A stretch of 64,000 nt of DNA from NCBI GenBank assembly GCA_902793125.1, contig CADBCC010000006.1, forward strand, positions 80,952 through 144,951. The letters run 5' to 3'. Below are positions 9,029-16,155 of the stretch, piece after piece (within the stretch, counting starts at the first letter, position 1; each line of letters starts with the position of its first letter). A program made the position numbers and the translations under genes. The notes beneath the pieces are model-generated. The model was not told the DNA's origin and ran no database searches. It saw only the letters and a program-made list of their open reading frames with translations. This DNA comes from an uncultured Ruminococcus sp. (GTDB lineage Bacteria > Bacillota > Clostridia > Oscillospirales > Acutalibacteraceae).

Positions 9029-9039
9029 GAGGTTATAAT

Positions 9040-9219
9040 ATGACGAACAATGATATTCAATTTCTTGGTTCAAAGGATGTTGCAAAAGCATTTGGTTGTT
9101 CGCTCCCGTTAGCTCGACAAATTATGCTTCAATATGGTTTTCCACTAATAAAGGTAGGAAGAAGCCTAAAGGTGGAAAAGCAAGCTTTTCTTGATTGGAC
9201 AAGAAACCAAAATAGGTAA
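9040..9219 (+). CDS. xis: Excisionase-like helix-turn-helix protein
   Basis: 59 residues starting at 9040 with GTAGGAGG immediately upstream, 11 nt after the translocase gene. The sequence has the layout of MerR/excisionase-type HTH proteins (HTH_17): a FLGSKDVAKAFGCS helix pair, then PLIKVGRSLKVEKQAFLDW, in which the arginine-containing turn and final helix are typical. It lies between the translocase and the integrase, the usual place of xis in mobilizable elements. Its role would be to tilt integrase toward excision. Confidence 0.85.
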   Translation: MTNNDIQFLGSKDVAKAFGCSLPLARQIMLQYGFPLIKVGRSLKVEKQAFLDWTRNQNR

Positions 9220-9306
9220 ATCAAAATTGACACACAGCATTTTCGGAGATATAATTAAATATACTGAAACTGCTGTGTGTTATGATTTCGGAAAGGATAA
9301 ACAAAA

Positions 9307-10464
9307 ATGAAATCATATCAACCAAAATACGCAACAAATGAAAGAGGTCTCGGTTCTATTTATTTTATTCAAAAACGAAATTGTTATGCCGGGGCGATAA
9401 CGTTAGAAATAAACGGTCGTAAAAAAAGAAAGACAGTTTACGGGAAATCAAAACTTGAGGTACATGACAAGCTTTTGGATTTACAGATTAAAGCAAAAAC
9501 AGGGGAGTTAGTTGACAGAGATTTGACAACTGTTTATCAGCTTGCTAAAAAGATGATTGAAGAACAGTTTGCATTGAATGAAATTAAAGAGAGTTCATAT
9601 GAAAGAAAACTCGAAACTCTGAAAAAACTGGAACCGATTTGCAATATCCCGATTCAAGATTTAACTATTGATCAAATTAAACGTTTTTTTATGACTCAGA
9701 TGAACTATTCTCAGTCGACAATTAATAAATTATATCAACTTTTAAACTCTGTGTTAAATGAGGCAAAACTAGAAAAAATAATTACAGACAATCCAATGCG
9801 ACGTTTTAAACGTCCGAAATCCAAAAAGACGCAGGTTAAGGTTCGCGGATTAACGATTGATGAACAGAAGAATCTTTTATATGTCTTAAAAAACAAAGAA
9901 ATTGTACACGGCGAGCAAATGCTTATTGCGATGTTCACGGGTATGAGAATGGGTGAGATTAATGCTCTTGAGGTTAAGGACATTGATTTCAGAAACAGAT
10001 GTATCCATGTAACAAAAACAGTTTCCCGTGGAAGTATAGGTGAAGCGTTAATTAACAATCGACCTAAAACCGAGGCAGGTATGCGAAAAGTTCCTATTAA
10101 TGATGAAATGATTCTGTTTTTAAAGGGCTGTCTGATAGGGAAAGAGTCAGGCTTGATTTTTACAAATCACGGTAGCATAATAACAACTAACATGGTAAAT
10201 AACGTTTATGTCCGCACTTTAGAAAAGTACAACATCATTGATAATACTGTTTACGGTAAAGTCAATTTACATTCTTTAAGACACACATTTGCGTCTCGCT
10301 GTATAGAAAGTGGAATGCCTCCAAAAGTTTTGCAGAAAATTCTCGGTCACACTGACATATCCATAACGCTCAATACCTATACAGATGTATTTGATTCGTT
10401 TATGAATGATAAGTTAACGGTTACAGACCAATATCTTAATAATGTAGGGTTATCGATTCTATGA
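9307..10464 (+). CDS. int: Tyrosine recombinase (integrase)
   Basis: 385 residues, full length for Tn916-type integrases. The order is an N-terminal arm-binding region (GLGSIYFIQKRN), a core-binding SAM-like domain (about 75-165), and a catalytic domain with R in TGMRMGEI (about 213), H-x-x-R in HSLRH (322-325), H in LGHTD (about 348) and the nucleophile in NTYTDV (about 358). It should integrate and excise the element. A terminator hairpin follows 14 nt after the stop, and then the repeat array begins. I could not find convincing att direct repeats at both ends. Confidence 0.95.
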   Translation: MKSYQPKYATNERGLGSIYFIQKRNCYAGAITLEINGRKKRKTVYGKSKLEVHDKLLDLQIKAKTGELVDRDLTTVYQLAKKMIEEQFALNEIKESSYERKLETLKKLEPICNIPIQDLTIDQIKRFFMTQMNYSQSTINKLYQLLNSVLNEAKLEKIITDNPMRRFKRPKSKKTQVKVRGLTIDEQKNLLYVLKNKEIVHGEQMLIAMFTGMRMGEINALEVKDIDFRNRCIHVTKTVSRGSIGEALINNRPKTEAGMRKVPINDEMILFLKGCLIGKESGLIFTNHGSIITTNMVNNVYVRTLEKYNIIDNTVYGKVNLHSLRHTFASRCIESGMPPKVLQKILGHTDISITLNTYTDVFDSFMNDKLTVTDQYLNNVGLSIL

Positions 10465-10477
10465 TTTAGTAAAAAAT

Positions 10478-10500
10478 GCTGTCAATGCTATATTGACAGC
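10478..10500 (+). terminator. Hairpin after int, probable terminator
   Basis: A perfect 9-bp stem (GCTGTCAAT / ATTGACAGC) with a 5-nt loop, 14 nt after the int stop. Downstream bases are A-rich, then T-rich, so termination is likely but the T run is short. Confidence 0.65.
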
Positions 10501-10544
10501 AGGAAAAATTTTAAAAAATCGCATTAGAACGCCGAAGTGTACCA

Positions 10545-10594
10545 ACACCTCGACCAAAGTAAAAGGGGCTCAACGAGCCCCTTTTGCTTTGGTC
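10545..10594. repeat. Repeat tail (ACACCTCGACC) plus long perfect hairpin
   Basis: The ACCTCGACC tail of the repeat family occurs here without its 5' half. It runs into a 43-base hairpin (10552-10594): GACCAAAG and CTTTGGTC form the base and AAAAGGGGCTC/GAGCCCCTTTT the top around an AAC loop. The same design, with different bases that still pair, recurs at 13916-13957. It could terminate transcription in both directions. Confidence 0.75.
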
Positions 10595-10601
10595 AAATTA
10601 C

Positions 10602-10738
10602 GGTGACAGGACTTGAACAGCCCGTTAAGAAAACAGTCCTGCGGACTGTTTTTAGGGCGCCGCGCAGATGAAACATTTCCCATTTACGTGAACCCCACAA
10701 GCGAGGAGGAAGTTCTCTATAGATGACGGTATGTCACC
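10602..10738 (+). repeat. Structured repeat family, copy A1
   Basis: 137 bp between GGTGACA and its complement TGTCACC. Inside is a nested hairpin (GCCC/GGGC around AAAACAGTCC/GGACTGTTTT), then the conserved block AAGCGAGGAGGAAGTTCTCT and the small hairpin TGAC-GGTAT-GTCA. The first 16 bases resemble the complement of a tRNA T-arm and 3' end (TTCAAGTCCTGTCACC). Confidence 0.85.
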
Positions 10739-10756
10739 TCGACCCAAAGGAAAGCA

Positions 10757-10894
10757 GGTGACAGAACTTGAAGCCGAGCGTTTAAAAATTGACCCAGTGG
10801 GTCAATTTTAGCGAGGAGCGCAGATGAAACATTTCCCATTTACGTGAACACAACAGGCGAGGAGGAAGTTTTCTATAGATGACGGTATGTCACC
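10757..10894 (+). repeat. Structured repeat family, copy A2
   Basis: 138 bp, beginning 18 bases after A1. Same termini and conserved 3' half as A1; the variable hairpin here is AAAATTGACCC/GGGTCAATTTT. Nearly identical to copy A4 at 12126. Confidence 0.85.
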
Positions 10895-10912
10895 TCGACC
10901 AAAAGTAAAGCA

Positions 10913-11052
10913 GGAGACAGGACTTGAAAGGCGGAAAAAGGAAACGGTCCTGTGTGACCGTTTCCCCGCCGTTGGATTTAGTACGTTTCTTAGTTTTGCA
11001 CCGATTTTACAAGCGAGGACTGAGTTTTCTAAAGATGAACCTAAGTCGCCTC
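10913..11052 (+). repeat. Structured repeat family, copy A3 (divergent)
   Basis: About 140 bp. Termini are weaker (GGAGACA, AGTCGCC). The hairpin is GGCGG (10930-10934) with CCGCC (10966-10970) around GGAAACGGTC (10940-10949) and GACCGTTTCC (10956-10965). Every stem differs from A1 yet pairs fully. A separate small palindrome (ATAAATCC-GCA-GGATTTAT) follows at 11055. Confidence 0.8.
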
Positions 11053-11085
11053 GATAAATCCGCAGGATTTATTACAACAATTAAT

Positions 11086-11114
11086 TGCTTTTCATAGTTA
11101 TTAATGCTAAAATA
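11086..11114 (+). promoter_or_regulatory. Promoter of the YdcF-like lipoprotein gene
   Basis: TTGCTT and TAAAAT separated by 17 bases, 22 bases before the start codon. The promoter lies between repeat A3 and the gene, so this cassette appears to carry its own promoter. Confidence 0.6.
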
Positions 11115-11135
11115 TTATCGTAAGGAGGAGATTCT

Positions 11136-11999
11136 ATGAGAATACGCATTACAAAAAGAATATTGTTATTTGTTATGGCGGTTGCAATAGCGGCGATGTG
11201 TTTTACAGGCTGCGAAAAACGCAAGGCAAGCGCAGTAATCGAGGATATTATTACCTATCACGGCTGTTATGATAAACAGGCGGAGGCAAAGGTAAATGAA
11301 CTTTTAAATGAGCTTAATGATATTGACAGTAAGCAGGGTAAGCTGTGGAAAGATATAATGGATTATTGGGAGTACGCGAACACAGACTTGAAGGTAAATA
11401 CCGATAAACTTCCCGATAACCTTTCGAAAAAGAACAATTTGGCTTTAGTTGTACTTGGGTTCGAGCTCAATGACAACGGCACAATGAAAGATGAGCTTAT
11501 CGGCAGGCTGAAGGTTGCGCTTGCGTGTTCGAAACAGTATAAAAACGCTTACGTAATCTGCACCGGCGGCGGTACGGCAAAGAATAATAAAAAAGTTACC
11601 GAAGCGGGACTTATGGGCGAGTGGCTGGTTAGTCACGGACTGGAAAAGAACAGACTTATTATAGAGAATAAATCGCTTACTACCGCCCGGAACGCAGAGC
11701 TTTCGTATAAAATTGTACTTAAAAAATATCCCGAAATTGATTCTGTCGCGATAATAAGCAGCAGCTATCATATTCCTTGGGGTTCGCTTTTGTTTGAGGC
11801 GGAGTTTATGAAGTACGCTATGGAGAACAATGTGCCGGAAATCCACGTTGTTTCTAACTGCGCTTACAAAACCTCTAACGAAACCTATAAAGAGAGTGAA
11901 ATCCTCCGCTGGGAAACAGGAGGAATGCTCCAGCTTGTCGGCAACGACGACCTTGCTATGAAGTATTATTATAATGAATATGAAAAACCGAAGCTTTAA
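11136..11999 (+). CDS. YdcF/SanA-like (DUF218) lipoprotein
   Basis: 287 residues with a TAAGGAGG site. The lipoprotein signal peptide ends in FTGC (cysteine at about residue 26). The DUF218 domain starts near 105 (LALVVLGFEL) and contains the family's VICTGGG, LIIENKSLTTARNAELS and AIISSSYHIPWG stretches. DUF218 proteins are thought to act in cell-envelope processes; the chemistry is not established. It is a single-gene unit between two repeat copies with its own promoter, so it reads as a cassette. The repeat tail at 12036-12067 begins soon after its stop. Confidence 0.8.
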   Translation: MRIRITKRILLFVMAVAIAAMCFTGCEKRKASAVIEDIITYHGCYDKQAEAKVNELLNELNDIDSKQGKLWKDIMDYWEYANTDLKVNTDKLPDNLSKKNNLALVVLGFELNDNGTMKDELIGRLKVALACSKQYKNAYVICTGGGTAKNNKKVTEAGLMGEWLVSHGLEKNRLIIENKSLTTARNAELSYKIVLKKYPEIDSVAIISSSYHIPWGSLLFEAEFMKYAMENNVPEIHVVSNCAYKTSNETYKESEILRWETGGMLQLVGNDDLAMKYYYNEYEKPKL

Positions 12000-12035
12000 C
12001 TCAGTGAATTTATATTCATTAAAGTCTTTTTCGGT

Positions 12036-12067
12036 AGATTTGTTAAGATGACGGTATGTCACCTCGA
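12036..12067 (+). repeat. Repeat family, 3' tail only
   Basis: The last 32 bases of the repeat (AGATGACGGTATGTCACCTCGACC and flank) without the 5' part, just after the YdcF-like gene. This suggests the gene replaced, or was inserted into, the first part of a copy. Confidence 0.75.
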
Positions 12068-12077
12068 CCATATGTTT

Positions 12078-12110
12078 AAAGGGAGTACCGACTACGGTGC
12101 TCCCTTTTTA
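12078..12110 (+). terminator. Terminator hairpin in the repeat array
   Basis: AAAGGGAGTACCG pairs with CGGTGCTCCCTTT (one wobble), followed by T residues. It probably terminates transcription of the YdcF-like gene after the repeat tail. Confidence 0.75.
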
Positions 12111-12125
12111 TATTTAAATATTGCA

Positions 12126-12263
12126 GGTGACAGAACTTGAAGCCGAGCGTTTAAAAATTGACCCAGTGGGTCAATTTTAGCGAGGAGCGTTGATGAAACT
12201 TTTCCCATTTACGTGAACACAACAGGCGAGGAGGAAGTTCTCTATAGATGACGGTATGTCACC
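12126..12263 (+). repeat. Structured repeat family, copy A4
   Basis: 138 bp with GGTGACA/TGTCACC ends and the AAAATTGACCC/GGGTCAATTTT hairpin. It differs from A2 at only a few positions. Unlike A2, a gene cassette rather than another repeat follows. Confidence 0.85.
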
Positions 12264-12274
12264 TCGACCAGTAT

Positions 12275-12313
12275 GAGTGTTCATAACGGATTTACGTTAT
12301 GGACACTCTTTTT
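12275..12313 (+). terminator. Terminator hairpin; left arm of a cassette-flanking inverted repeat
   Basis: AGTGTTCATAAC at 12276 pairs with GTTATGGACACT (12296-12307), followed by a T run. The 14 bases AGTGTTCATAACGG (12276-12289) recur inverted at 13900-13913, at the far end of the next gene cassette. Between this hairpin and the promoter at 12505 I see no gene. Confidence 0.7.
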
Positions 12314-12504
12314 ATTTTCGGTTTGTTTTTCGGATTTGGCTTTACAAAACCTATGCTCGCTATAGCATTAGACAATTAATGATATACAGTTATGTAACCG
12401 GCAGGCATCAAGACCTACTCATTTTGCAGTATTATCCTCTCTGCTTGAACCATTTATTCTGTAGATATCACAGAAAAAATTTATCGTATTTCGTAAAATA
12501 ACCA

Positions 12505-12532
12505 TTGACTTTTATAAAATATGTGATATAAT
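12505..12532 (+). promoter_or_regulatory. Promoter of the DUF2975/YozG cassette
   Basis: TTGACT and TATAAT with a 16-base spacer, 33 bases before the first start codon. A GGGTGGGG ribosome site lies between. Confidence 0.75.
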
Positions 12533-12564
12533 CAAATCATAATACGAAAGGGTGGGGACACTTA

Positions 12565-13044
12565 ATGATACGAAAAAATTTGGCAAATTGGTTGAAAGCT
12601 ATAATCATTGGCACTTCGGTTTTCGGAATAGCTGTTTATTTCGGTGTAACTCCGGTTTTAGGAAAAACTATAGCTAACGCAAATCCTGAATTTAATTACT
12701 GCTTTTTGCCATGGCTTATATTTATTTGGATCACGGCGGTTCCTTGTTATGCTGTGCTGGTTTTAGGGTGGAGAATTGCCGGAAACATCGGCAGAAACCA
12801 TTCTTTCTGTAAAGATAACGCTCGATATATGAAGTATGTTTCCTATCTTGCAGTAGCCGATAGTGCGATATTCTTTTTCGGGAACATTGTATTTTTGTTT
12901 CTTAATATGAATCATCCGGGCATATTACTACTGTCGCTACTCGTAACATTTGGCGGCATATTGATAGCTATAGCCGCAGCAATACTCTCGCATCTTATTA
13001 TGAAGGCTGCCGATATTCAAGAGCAGAATGAGCTTACAATATAG
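12565..13044 (+). CDS. DUF2975 four-TM membrane protein
   Basis: 159 residues, four hydrophobic segments (about 9-31, 46-70, 90-115, 122-147). The layout and the short charged loop GRNHSFCKDNARYMKYVS between segments 2 and 3 match the DUF2975 family. In Firmicutes these proteins usually sit beside a small XRE regulator of the YozG type, as here (next gene 6 nt away). The pair may sense or respond to an envelope signal, but no function is established. Part of a three-gene cassette between repeat copies. Confidence 0.8.
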   Translation: MIRKNLANWLKAIIIGTSVFGIAVYFGVTPVLGKTIANANPEFNYCFLPWLIFIWITAVPCYAVLVLGWRIAGNIGRNHSFCKDNARYMKYVSYLAVADSAIFFFGNIVFLFLNMNHPGILLLSLLVTFGGILIAIAAAILSHLIMKAADIQEQNELTI

Positions 13045-13050
13045 GACGGT

Positions 13051-13275
13051 ATGTATATGAACGGAAAAATAATAATAAACATTGATGTAATGCTTGCAAA
13101 AAGAAAAATGAGCGTTACCGAGCTTGCTGAAAAGGTGGGAATAACGCTCACAAATATATCAATTCTTAAAACAGGCAAAGCGAAAGCTGTCAAATTTACA
13201 ACGCTTGCCAAAATATGCGAGGCATTAGATTGCCAACCGGGGGACATTTTTGAATATGTGTCCGGTGATGTTTAA
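13051..13275 (+). CDS. YozG-like XRE-family regulator
   Basis: 74 residues. The Cro/C1-type helix-turn-helix covers most of the protein (TELAEKVGITLTNISILKTGKAKAVKF), ending CQPGDIFEY, the signature of YozG-like regulators linked to DUF2975. A second start at 13057 is better spaced from AGGA (13043-13046), so the true protein may be two residues shorter. It is probably co-transcribed with the upstream membrane protein and may regulate this cassette. Confidence 0.85.
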   Translation: MYMNGKIIINIDVMLAKRKMSVTELAEKVGITLTNISILKTGKAKAVKFTTLAKICEALDCQPGDIFEYVSGDV

Positions 13276-13299
13276 TAGATACAAAATATGGTGTTAAAA

Positions 13300-13893
13300 A
13301 TGAAAAAATACATTCTACCGATTTTTTTGTTATTTTCTATCTTTTTTATGAACTCCTGCTCTTATATGGGTTTAAAGCCTCACGGGGATATTGTTATAAA
13401 TGTTATAACAACAAAGGAGACTAATGAATGGGAAGAAAAAAACGAATCAGATAAGAAATACTATGCCATTTACAGTAACGGCATTTATCAAGAAACAGAT
13501 AAATTCAAAGCTGATGATGTTAACATATACCATGTTGATCCTCATGAAACATTTTTAACTGAAATAGTTGGAAACAGGATAGTAAACACAGTCATTAAGC
13601 CGACCGTAACGGATAATAACAATAATCTTATAACTCCCGATGATAATATGATTAATATTATTCACGCCACAGCAAATTCAATAGAGCATGATATTTGGAA
13701 ATTTGAAATATTCAAAGACAATAATAAATATTTTGCGTTTATTTGGCTTAATGTTAATTGGTGTTCACCGTGTGAATTGTACGAATACGACATTGATAAA
13801 AAATCCATACATCAGCTTTGCGAATGGGATGAAATAGATATATTAGGAATCTCTGTTCCGGATAGCATAAATAATTTTTCTTCGGATAAATAA
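13300..13893 (+). CDS. Hypothetical lipoprotein
   Basis: 197 residues from the ATG at 13300 (GGTG 7 nt upstream; the ATG at 13288 has no site). The signal peptide ends MNSC, a lipobox with an asparagine before the serine, so lipidation at residue 20 is likely but not textbook. The mature part is polar and AT-coded, with a DNNNNLITPDDN loop; no family recognised. Last gene of the DUF2975/YozG cassette; its stop lies 7 nt before the inverted-repeat arm CCGTTATGAACACT. Confidence 0.65.
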   Translation: MKKYILPIFLLFSIFFMNSCSYMGLKPHGDIVINVITTKETNEWEEKNESDKKYYAIYSNGIYQETDKFKADDVNIYHVDPHETFLTEIVGNRIVNTVIKPTVTDNNNNLITPDDNMINIIHATANSIEHDIWKFEIFKDNNKYFAFIWLNVNWCSPCELYEYDIDKKSIHQLCEWDEIDILGISVPDSINNFSSDK

Positions 13894-13915
13894 TTAAGTC
13901 CGTTATGAACACTCC

Positions 13916-13957
13916 GACCAACGCAAAAGGGCTCAACGAGCCCTTTTTGTGTTGGTC
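13916..13957. terminator. Long perfect hairpin, probable bidirectional terminator
   Basis: GACCAACGCAAAAGGGCTC pairs with GAGCCCTTTTTGTGTTGGTC around AAC (G-U pair allowed). It has the same plan as 10552-10594 but different bases in the lower stem that still pair. Confidence 0.8.
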
Positions 13958-13964
13958 GAAATAC

Positions 13965-14189
13965 GGTGACAGGGCTTGAAGCCGAGCGTTAAGAAAATGC
14001 TCCTGCTTGTCCAGCCCGGAATATAGTCGTCCGTCTCAACCTAAGAGCGGTTTCGCCGTACTCCTTATTCCGCGCAGCGCTTTTGCTCCCTTTATCCGCC
14101 GCCGGCGGCGGTCGCAACGCTACATTATAGCTGTGACACACGCCCCAACAGGCGAGGACTAAGTTTTCTACAGATGACGGTATGTCACC
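13965..14189 (+). repeat. Structured repeat family, copy A5, interrupted by a 113-bp element
   Basis: Starts GGTGACAGGGCTTGAAG and ends GATGACGGTATGTCACC like A1-A4, but is 225 bp long. The central hairpin region is replaced by the 113-bp element at 14011-14123. No copy follows; unrelated sequence leads to the next promoter. Confidence 0.8.
14011..14123 (+). repeat. 113-bp secondary repeat, copy 1
   Basis: Begins CCAGCCCGGAATATAGTCG and ends GGTCGCAACGCTAC. It contains GGAATA...TATTCC pairing and a CCGCCGCCGGCGGCGG palindrome. A second copy of the same length at 18793-18905 differs mainly in one short stem. It looks protein-coding on the minus strand only by chance. Confidence 0.8.
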
Positions 14190-14226
14190 TCGTTCAACAG
14201 CCCCCATACCACTTTTAAAAAACTAA

Positions 14227-14255
14227 TAGACATTCTTTCTGAATTCTTATATAAT
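14227..14255 (+). promoter_or_regulatory. Promoter upstream of the 80-residue gene
   Basis: TAGACA and TATAAT separated by 17 bases, about 48 bases before the ATG at 14303. Confidence 0.65.
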
Positions 14256-14302
14256 AGTCTTATAATCTTAAAAGGATACTAAATCAGAAAAGAAAGATTA
14301 AT

Positions 14303-14545
14303 ATGAAACTGTTTAATTCAAAAAAATCCAAAAACTCATCGGGAGCTAAGTTTGAGACTTCTCCCTATAATCCCGAAACGCAGTACGCCGTAATCAGAAG
14401 TTCAATCTGTACAGGCGAGAAAGTCGCCGGCTTCAGGGATAAAAAAGACGGACACTTTACCGAAGTTATGTTAATCCGCTCAAAAAAGGATGAACAGGAG
14501 TTTAAAGAAAAATATAACGTTGATTCGTTAAAAACCGAATACTAA
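14303..14545 (+). CDS. Small hypothetical cytoplasmic protein
   Basis: 80 residues; ATG after an AAAGAAAGA purine tract. Basic N-terminus rich in K and S, then a compact mixed region (AVIRSSICTGEKVAGFRDKKDGHFTEVMLI). No membrane segment. I do not recognise the family. It has its own promoter and a strong terminator, so it is a monocistronic unit. Confidence 0.7.
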   Translation: MKLFNSKKSKNSSGAKFETSPYNPETQYAVIRSSICTGEKVAGFRDKKDGHFTEVMLIRSKKDEQEFKEKYNVDSLKTEY

Positions 14546-14549
14546 AGCT

Positions 14550-14580
14550 AACCGCTCTGCCTATGTGCAGGGCGGTTGTT
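14550..14580 (+). terminator. Terminator of the 80-residue gene
   Basis: AACCGC-TCTGC...GCAGGGCGGTT hairpin followed by GTTTT, starting 5 bases after the stop codon. Confidence 0.85.
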
Positions 14581-14643
14581 TTATCTAAAAAATCGCAATT
14601 AAAAAATAATTTAAAAAAAATTAAAAAAATTTTCAAAAAGGTG

Positions 14644-14672
14644 TTGACAAACAGAAATTTATATGTTATATT
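14644..14672 (+). promoter_or_regulatory. Strong promoter of the secreted-protein gene
   Basis: Perfect TTGACA, 17-base spacer, TATATT. The leader to the ATG at 14737 is about 58 bases and ends with AGAGAGG. Confidence 0.85.
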
Positions 14673-14736
14673 AATGGCACAACAGGTTAATCAAACAAGT
14701 AATTAACCAAATAAACAAATAGAGAGGTAACTAATT

Positions 14737-15186
14737 ATGAAAAACTCAAAGGCAAGAATCGCAGCATTAACAATGTCAACAATGATGATCGCATCTTCTT
14801 TCTTAGCTGTTTCGGCAATGTCCGCAAGCGCTAAAACAGAGGTTGTAAAAGACGGCGGAGATTCAATTGTAGATATGATAAATAAAGAAGCAAATCCCGT
14901 TGTCGATAATACAACTAAGCTCAACACATGGGCAAAGGCTTATAAATACAGCGCGGCAGGAAAAACAAAGAAGGGTTACGACTGGACATATAAAACCGAT
15001 AAAGATAATATCAAAGTAACTTGCAAGTACGACTTTAAGGCTCATAAATATAACTTCACTCTTACAGGAAAGTCCAAGGGCAAAGCGAACTTTACTCTTA
15101 TGTATAAGACTAACGATAAGACATGGAAGAAAGTTCCGATGAAGCTTACTGTAGACGCTAAGAAAAACATTATGAGAACAAAATAA
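14737..15186 (+). CDS. Small secreted protein of unknown function
   Basis: 149 residues. A clear Sec signal peptide (residues 1-32, ending SASA before KT) precedes a lysine- and threonine-rich mature domain of about 117 residues that looks all-beta (KVTCKYDFKAHKYNFTLTGKSKGKANFTLMYK). The alternating pattern resembles a small Ig-like or lectin-like module, but I cannot assign one. A strong promoter of its own suggests high expression. Convergent with the endolysin gene, with which it shares a terminator. Confidence 0.75.
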   Translation: MKNSKARIAALTMSTMMIASSFLAVSAMSASAKTEVVKDGGDSIVDMINKEANPVVDNTTKLNTWAKAYKYSAAGKTKKGYDWTYKTDKDNIKVTCKYDFKAHKYNFTLTGKSKGKANFTLMYKTNDKTWKKVPMKLTVDAKKNIMRTK

Positions 15187-15249
15187 GTTTTGAAGTTAAT
15201 TAATATATATAACAACGTACATTTAACATACATTTTCAATTTCCAAAAT

Positions 15250-15284
15250 AAGGAGCGTTTCCGACCCCCTCGGAAACGCTTCTT
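15250..15284. terminator. Bidirectional terminator between convergent genes
   Basis: AAGGAGCGTTTCCG pairs with CGGAAACGCTTCTT. It lies 63 bases after the secreted-protein stop and just 3 bases from the endolysin stop on the other strand. Confidence 0.85.
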
Positions 15285-15287
15285 AAT

Positions 15288-16154
15288 TTATATGTAATAT
15301 CTTTTACTTCCTATGCCGATATAGTTTTTGCCTTTATATTTTCCTTTCTCGATTTCACAAATCAGGGTGTATTTTGCGCCCTTTTTAAGAGTGACCTGCG
15401 AACCGAATTTTTTATCAATAACAGGCTGTGCCTTTTTATCGGCTTTAAGCGTATAGGTTTTAAAGGCTGATAAATCTTTTTTATCAAGATGTTTGTTCAT
15501 TATCCAGCCGGTAATCTCTCCGCTTTTAACTTTTGACCAGCCGAAGCCGTCATCCTCAATCCACGTTACCTTATCGCCTTTTTTAAGGGTTTTAAGGTTT
15601 TTTGAACTGTTGCCGATAACGTCTTTATAGGCGTACTGATAAATCGCGCCTTTTTCCGTAAGCGCCGCGGTTTTCTTTTCGGCTTCGTATTTCGGGCGGA
15701 TGAAACAGTTTACTTGGCGGTTATAACGAGTCTGCTCGAGAACATAACCGCCGTTTGTGTAATTTGTGTTGCTTGTATTGCCCTCGATTGTTTTAAACGA
15801 AGTTGAGTTAATTACCTCGCTTACAATTCCGATATGCGTATGCTTGGTATGGTTTCCGCTGAAATCAAAAATTACAAGGTCGCCCTTTTTCAAAGTTTCC
15901 TTATAGCTGTGTTTCTGAGCTGACATAATAGACATAACAACTCCGCAGCTTGCGACTTTCTTTCCGCCGCAAAATAAACCTGAAGCGCCGAGCTTTTTAA
16001 ATACATACCAGATAAATACAACGCACCACGGATAAGCGTCGCCGCTTACCTCGCGTCCGTAAAATTCGGTATTGAATTTTACCTTATTATTGCCGTTGTC
16101 TTTTGCGCCTATGTATGAACGTGCTTTTTTAATTATTTCGTTCGCTGTAATAAT
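15288..16154 (-). CDS. CHAP-domain endolysin/amidase with SH3-like region, non-canonical start
   Basis: The catalytic half lies upstream of the first ATG (15935). Reading on in frame gives 73 more codons: an ANEIIKKARSYIGAKDNG start, then DAYPWCVVFIWYVF with the CHAP catalytic cysteine. The histidine lies in HTHIGIVSEV. After about residue 135 come two SH3-like wall-binding stretches (GWSKVKSGEITGWI; GSQVTLKKGAKYTLI). About 288 residues in total. There is no ATG, GTG or TTG in frame before the catalytic cysteine; the AAGGAG site points to ATT at 16154 or 16151, right after the holin stop. It cuts peptidoglycan and is coupled to the holin. Confidence 0.8.
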   Translation of the reverse strand: MITANEIIKKARSYIGAKDNGNNKVKFNTEFYGREVSGDAYPWCVVFIWYVFKKLGASGLFCGGKKVASCGVVMSIMSAQKHSYKETLKKGDLVIFDFSGNHTKHTHIGIVSEVINSTSFKTIEGNTSNTNYTNGGYVLEQTRYNRQVNCFIRPKYEAEKKTAALTEKGAIYQYAYKDVIGNSSKNLKTLKKGDKVTWIEDDGFGWSKVKSGEITGWIMNKHLDKKDLSAFKTYTLKADKKAQPVIDKKFGSQVTLKKGAKYTLICEIEKGKYKGKNYIGIGSKRYYI

Positions 16155-16155
16155 A

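Noticed and set aside
6241-10560. GTGTAC-containing stretches near 6243 and 10537 as att sites of the mobilizable element
   Set aside because: Only six bases are shared and the left one is part of the hsdR terminator; not enough to call an attachment site.
12277-12501. 74-codon frame beginning in the hairpin after repeat A4
   Set aside because: Starts within a terminator hairpin, lacks a ribosome site and has an unlikely composition rich in Y, F and R.
10602-14189. CRISPR array
   Set aside because: Repeats are about 138 bp with spacing from 18 bases to over 1 kb and no unique short spacers; no cas genes.
10465-14195. Classical integron
   Set aside because: Integrase looks like a Tn916-type recombinase with arm-binding domain, cassettes have their own promoters, and repeats occur far from it. 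Kept only as a comparison in the findings.
13989-14207. Minus-strand reading frame in repeat A5 sharing a peptide with the frame at 18669-19103
   Set aside because: The shared peptide comes only from the 113-bp DNA repeat; no start signals, and the surrounding frame is not conserved. Conservation fits structured DNA or RNA better.
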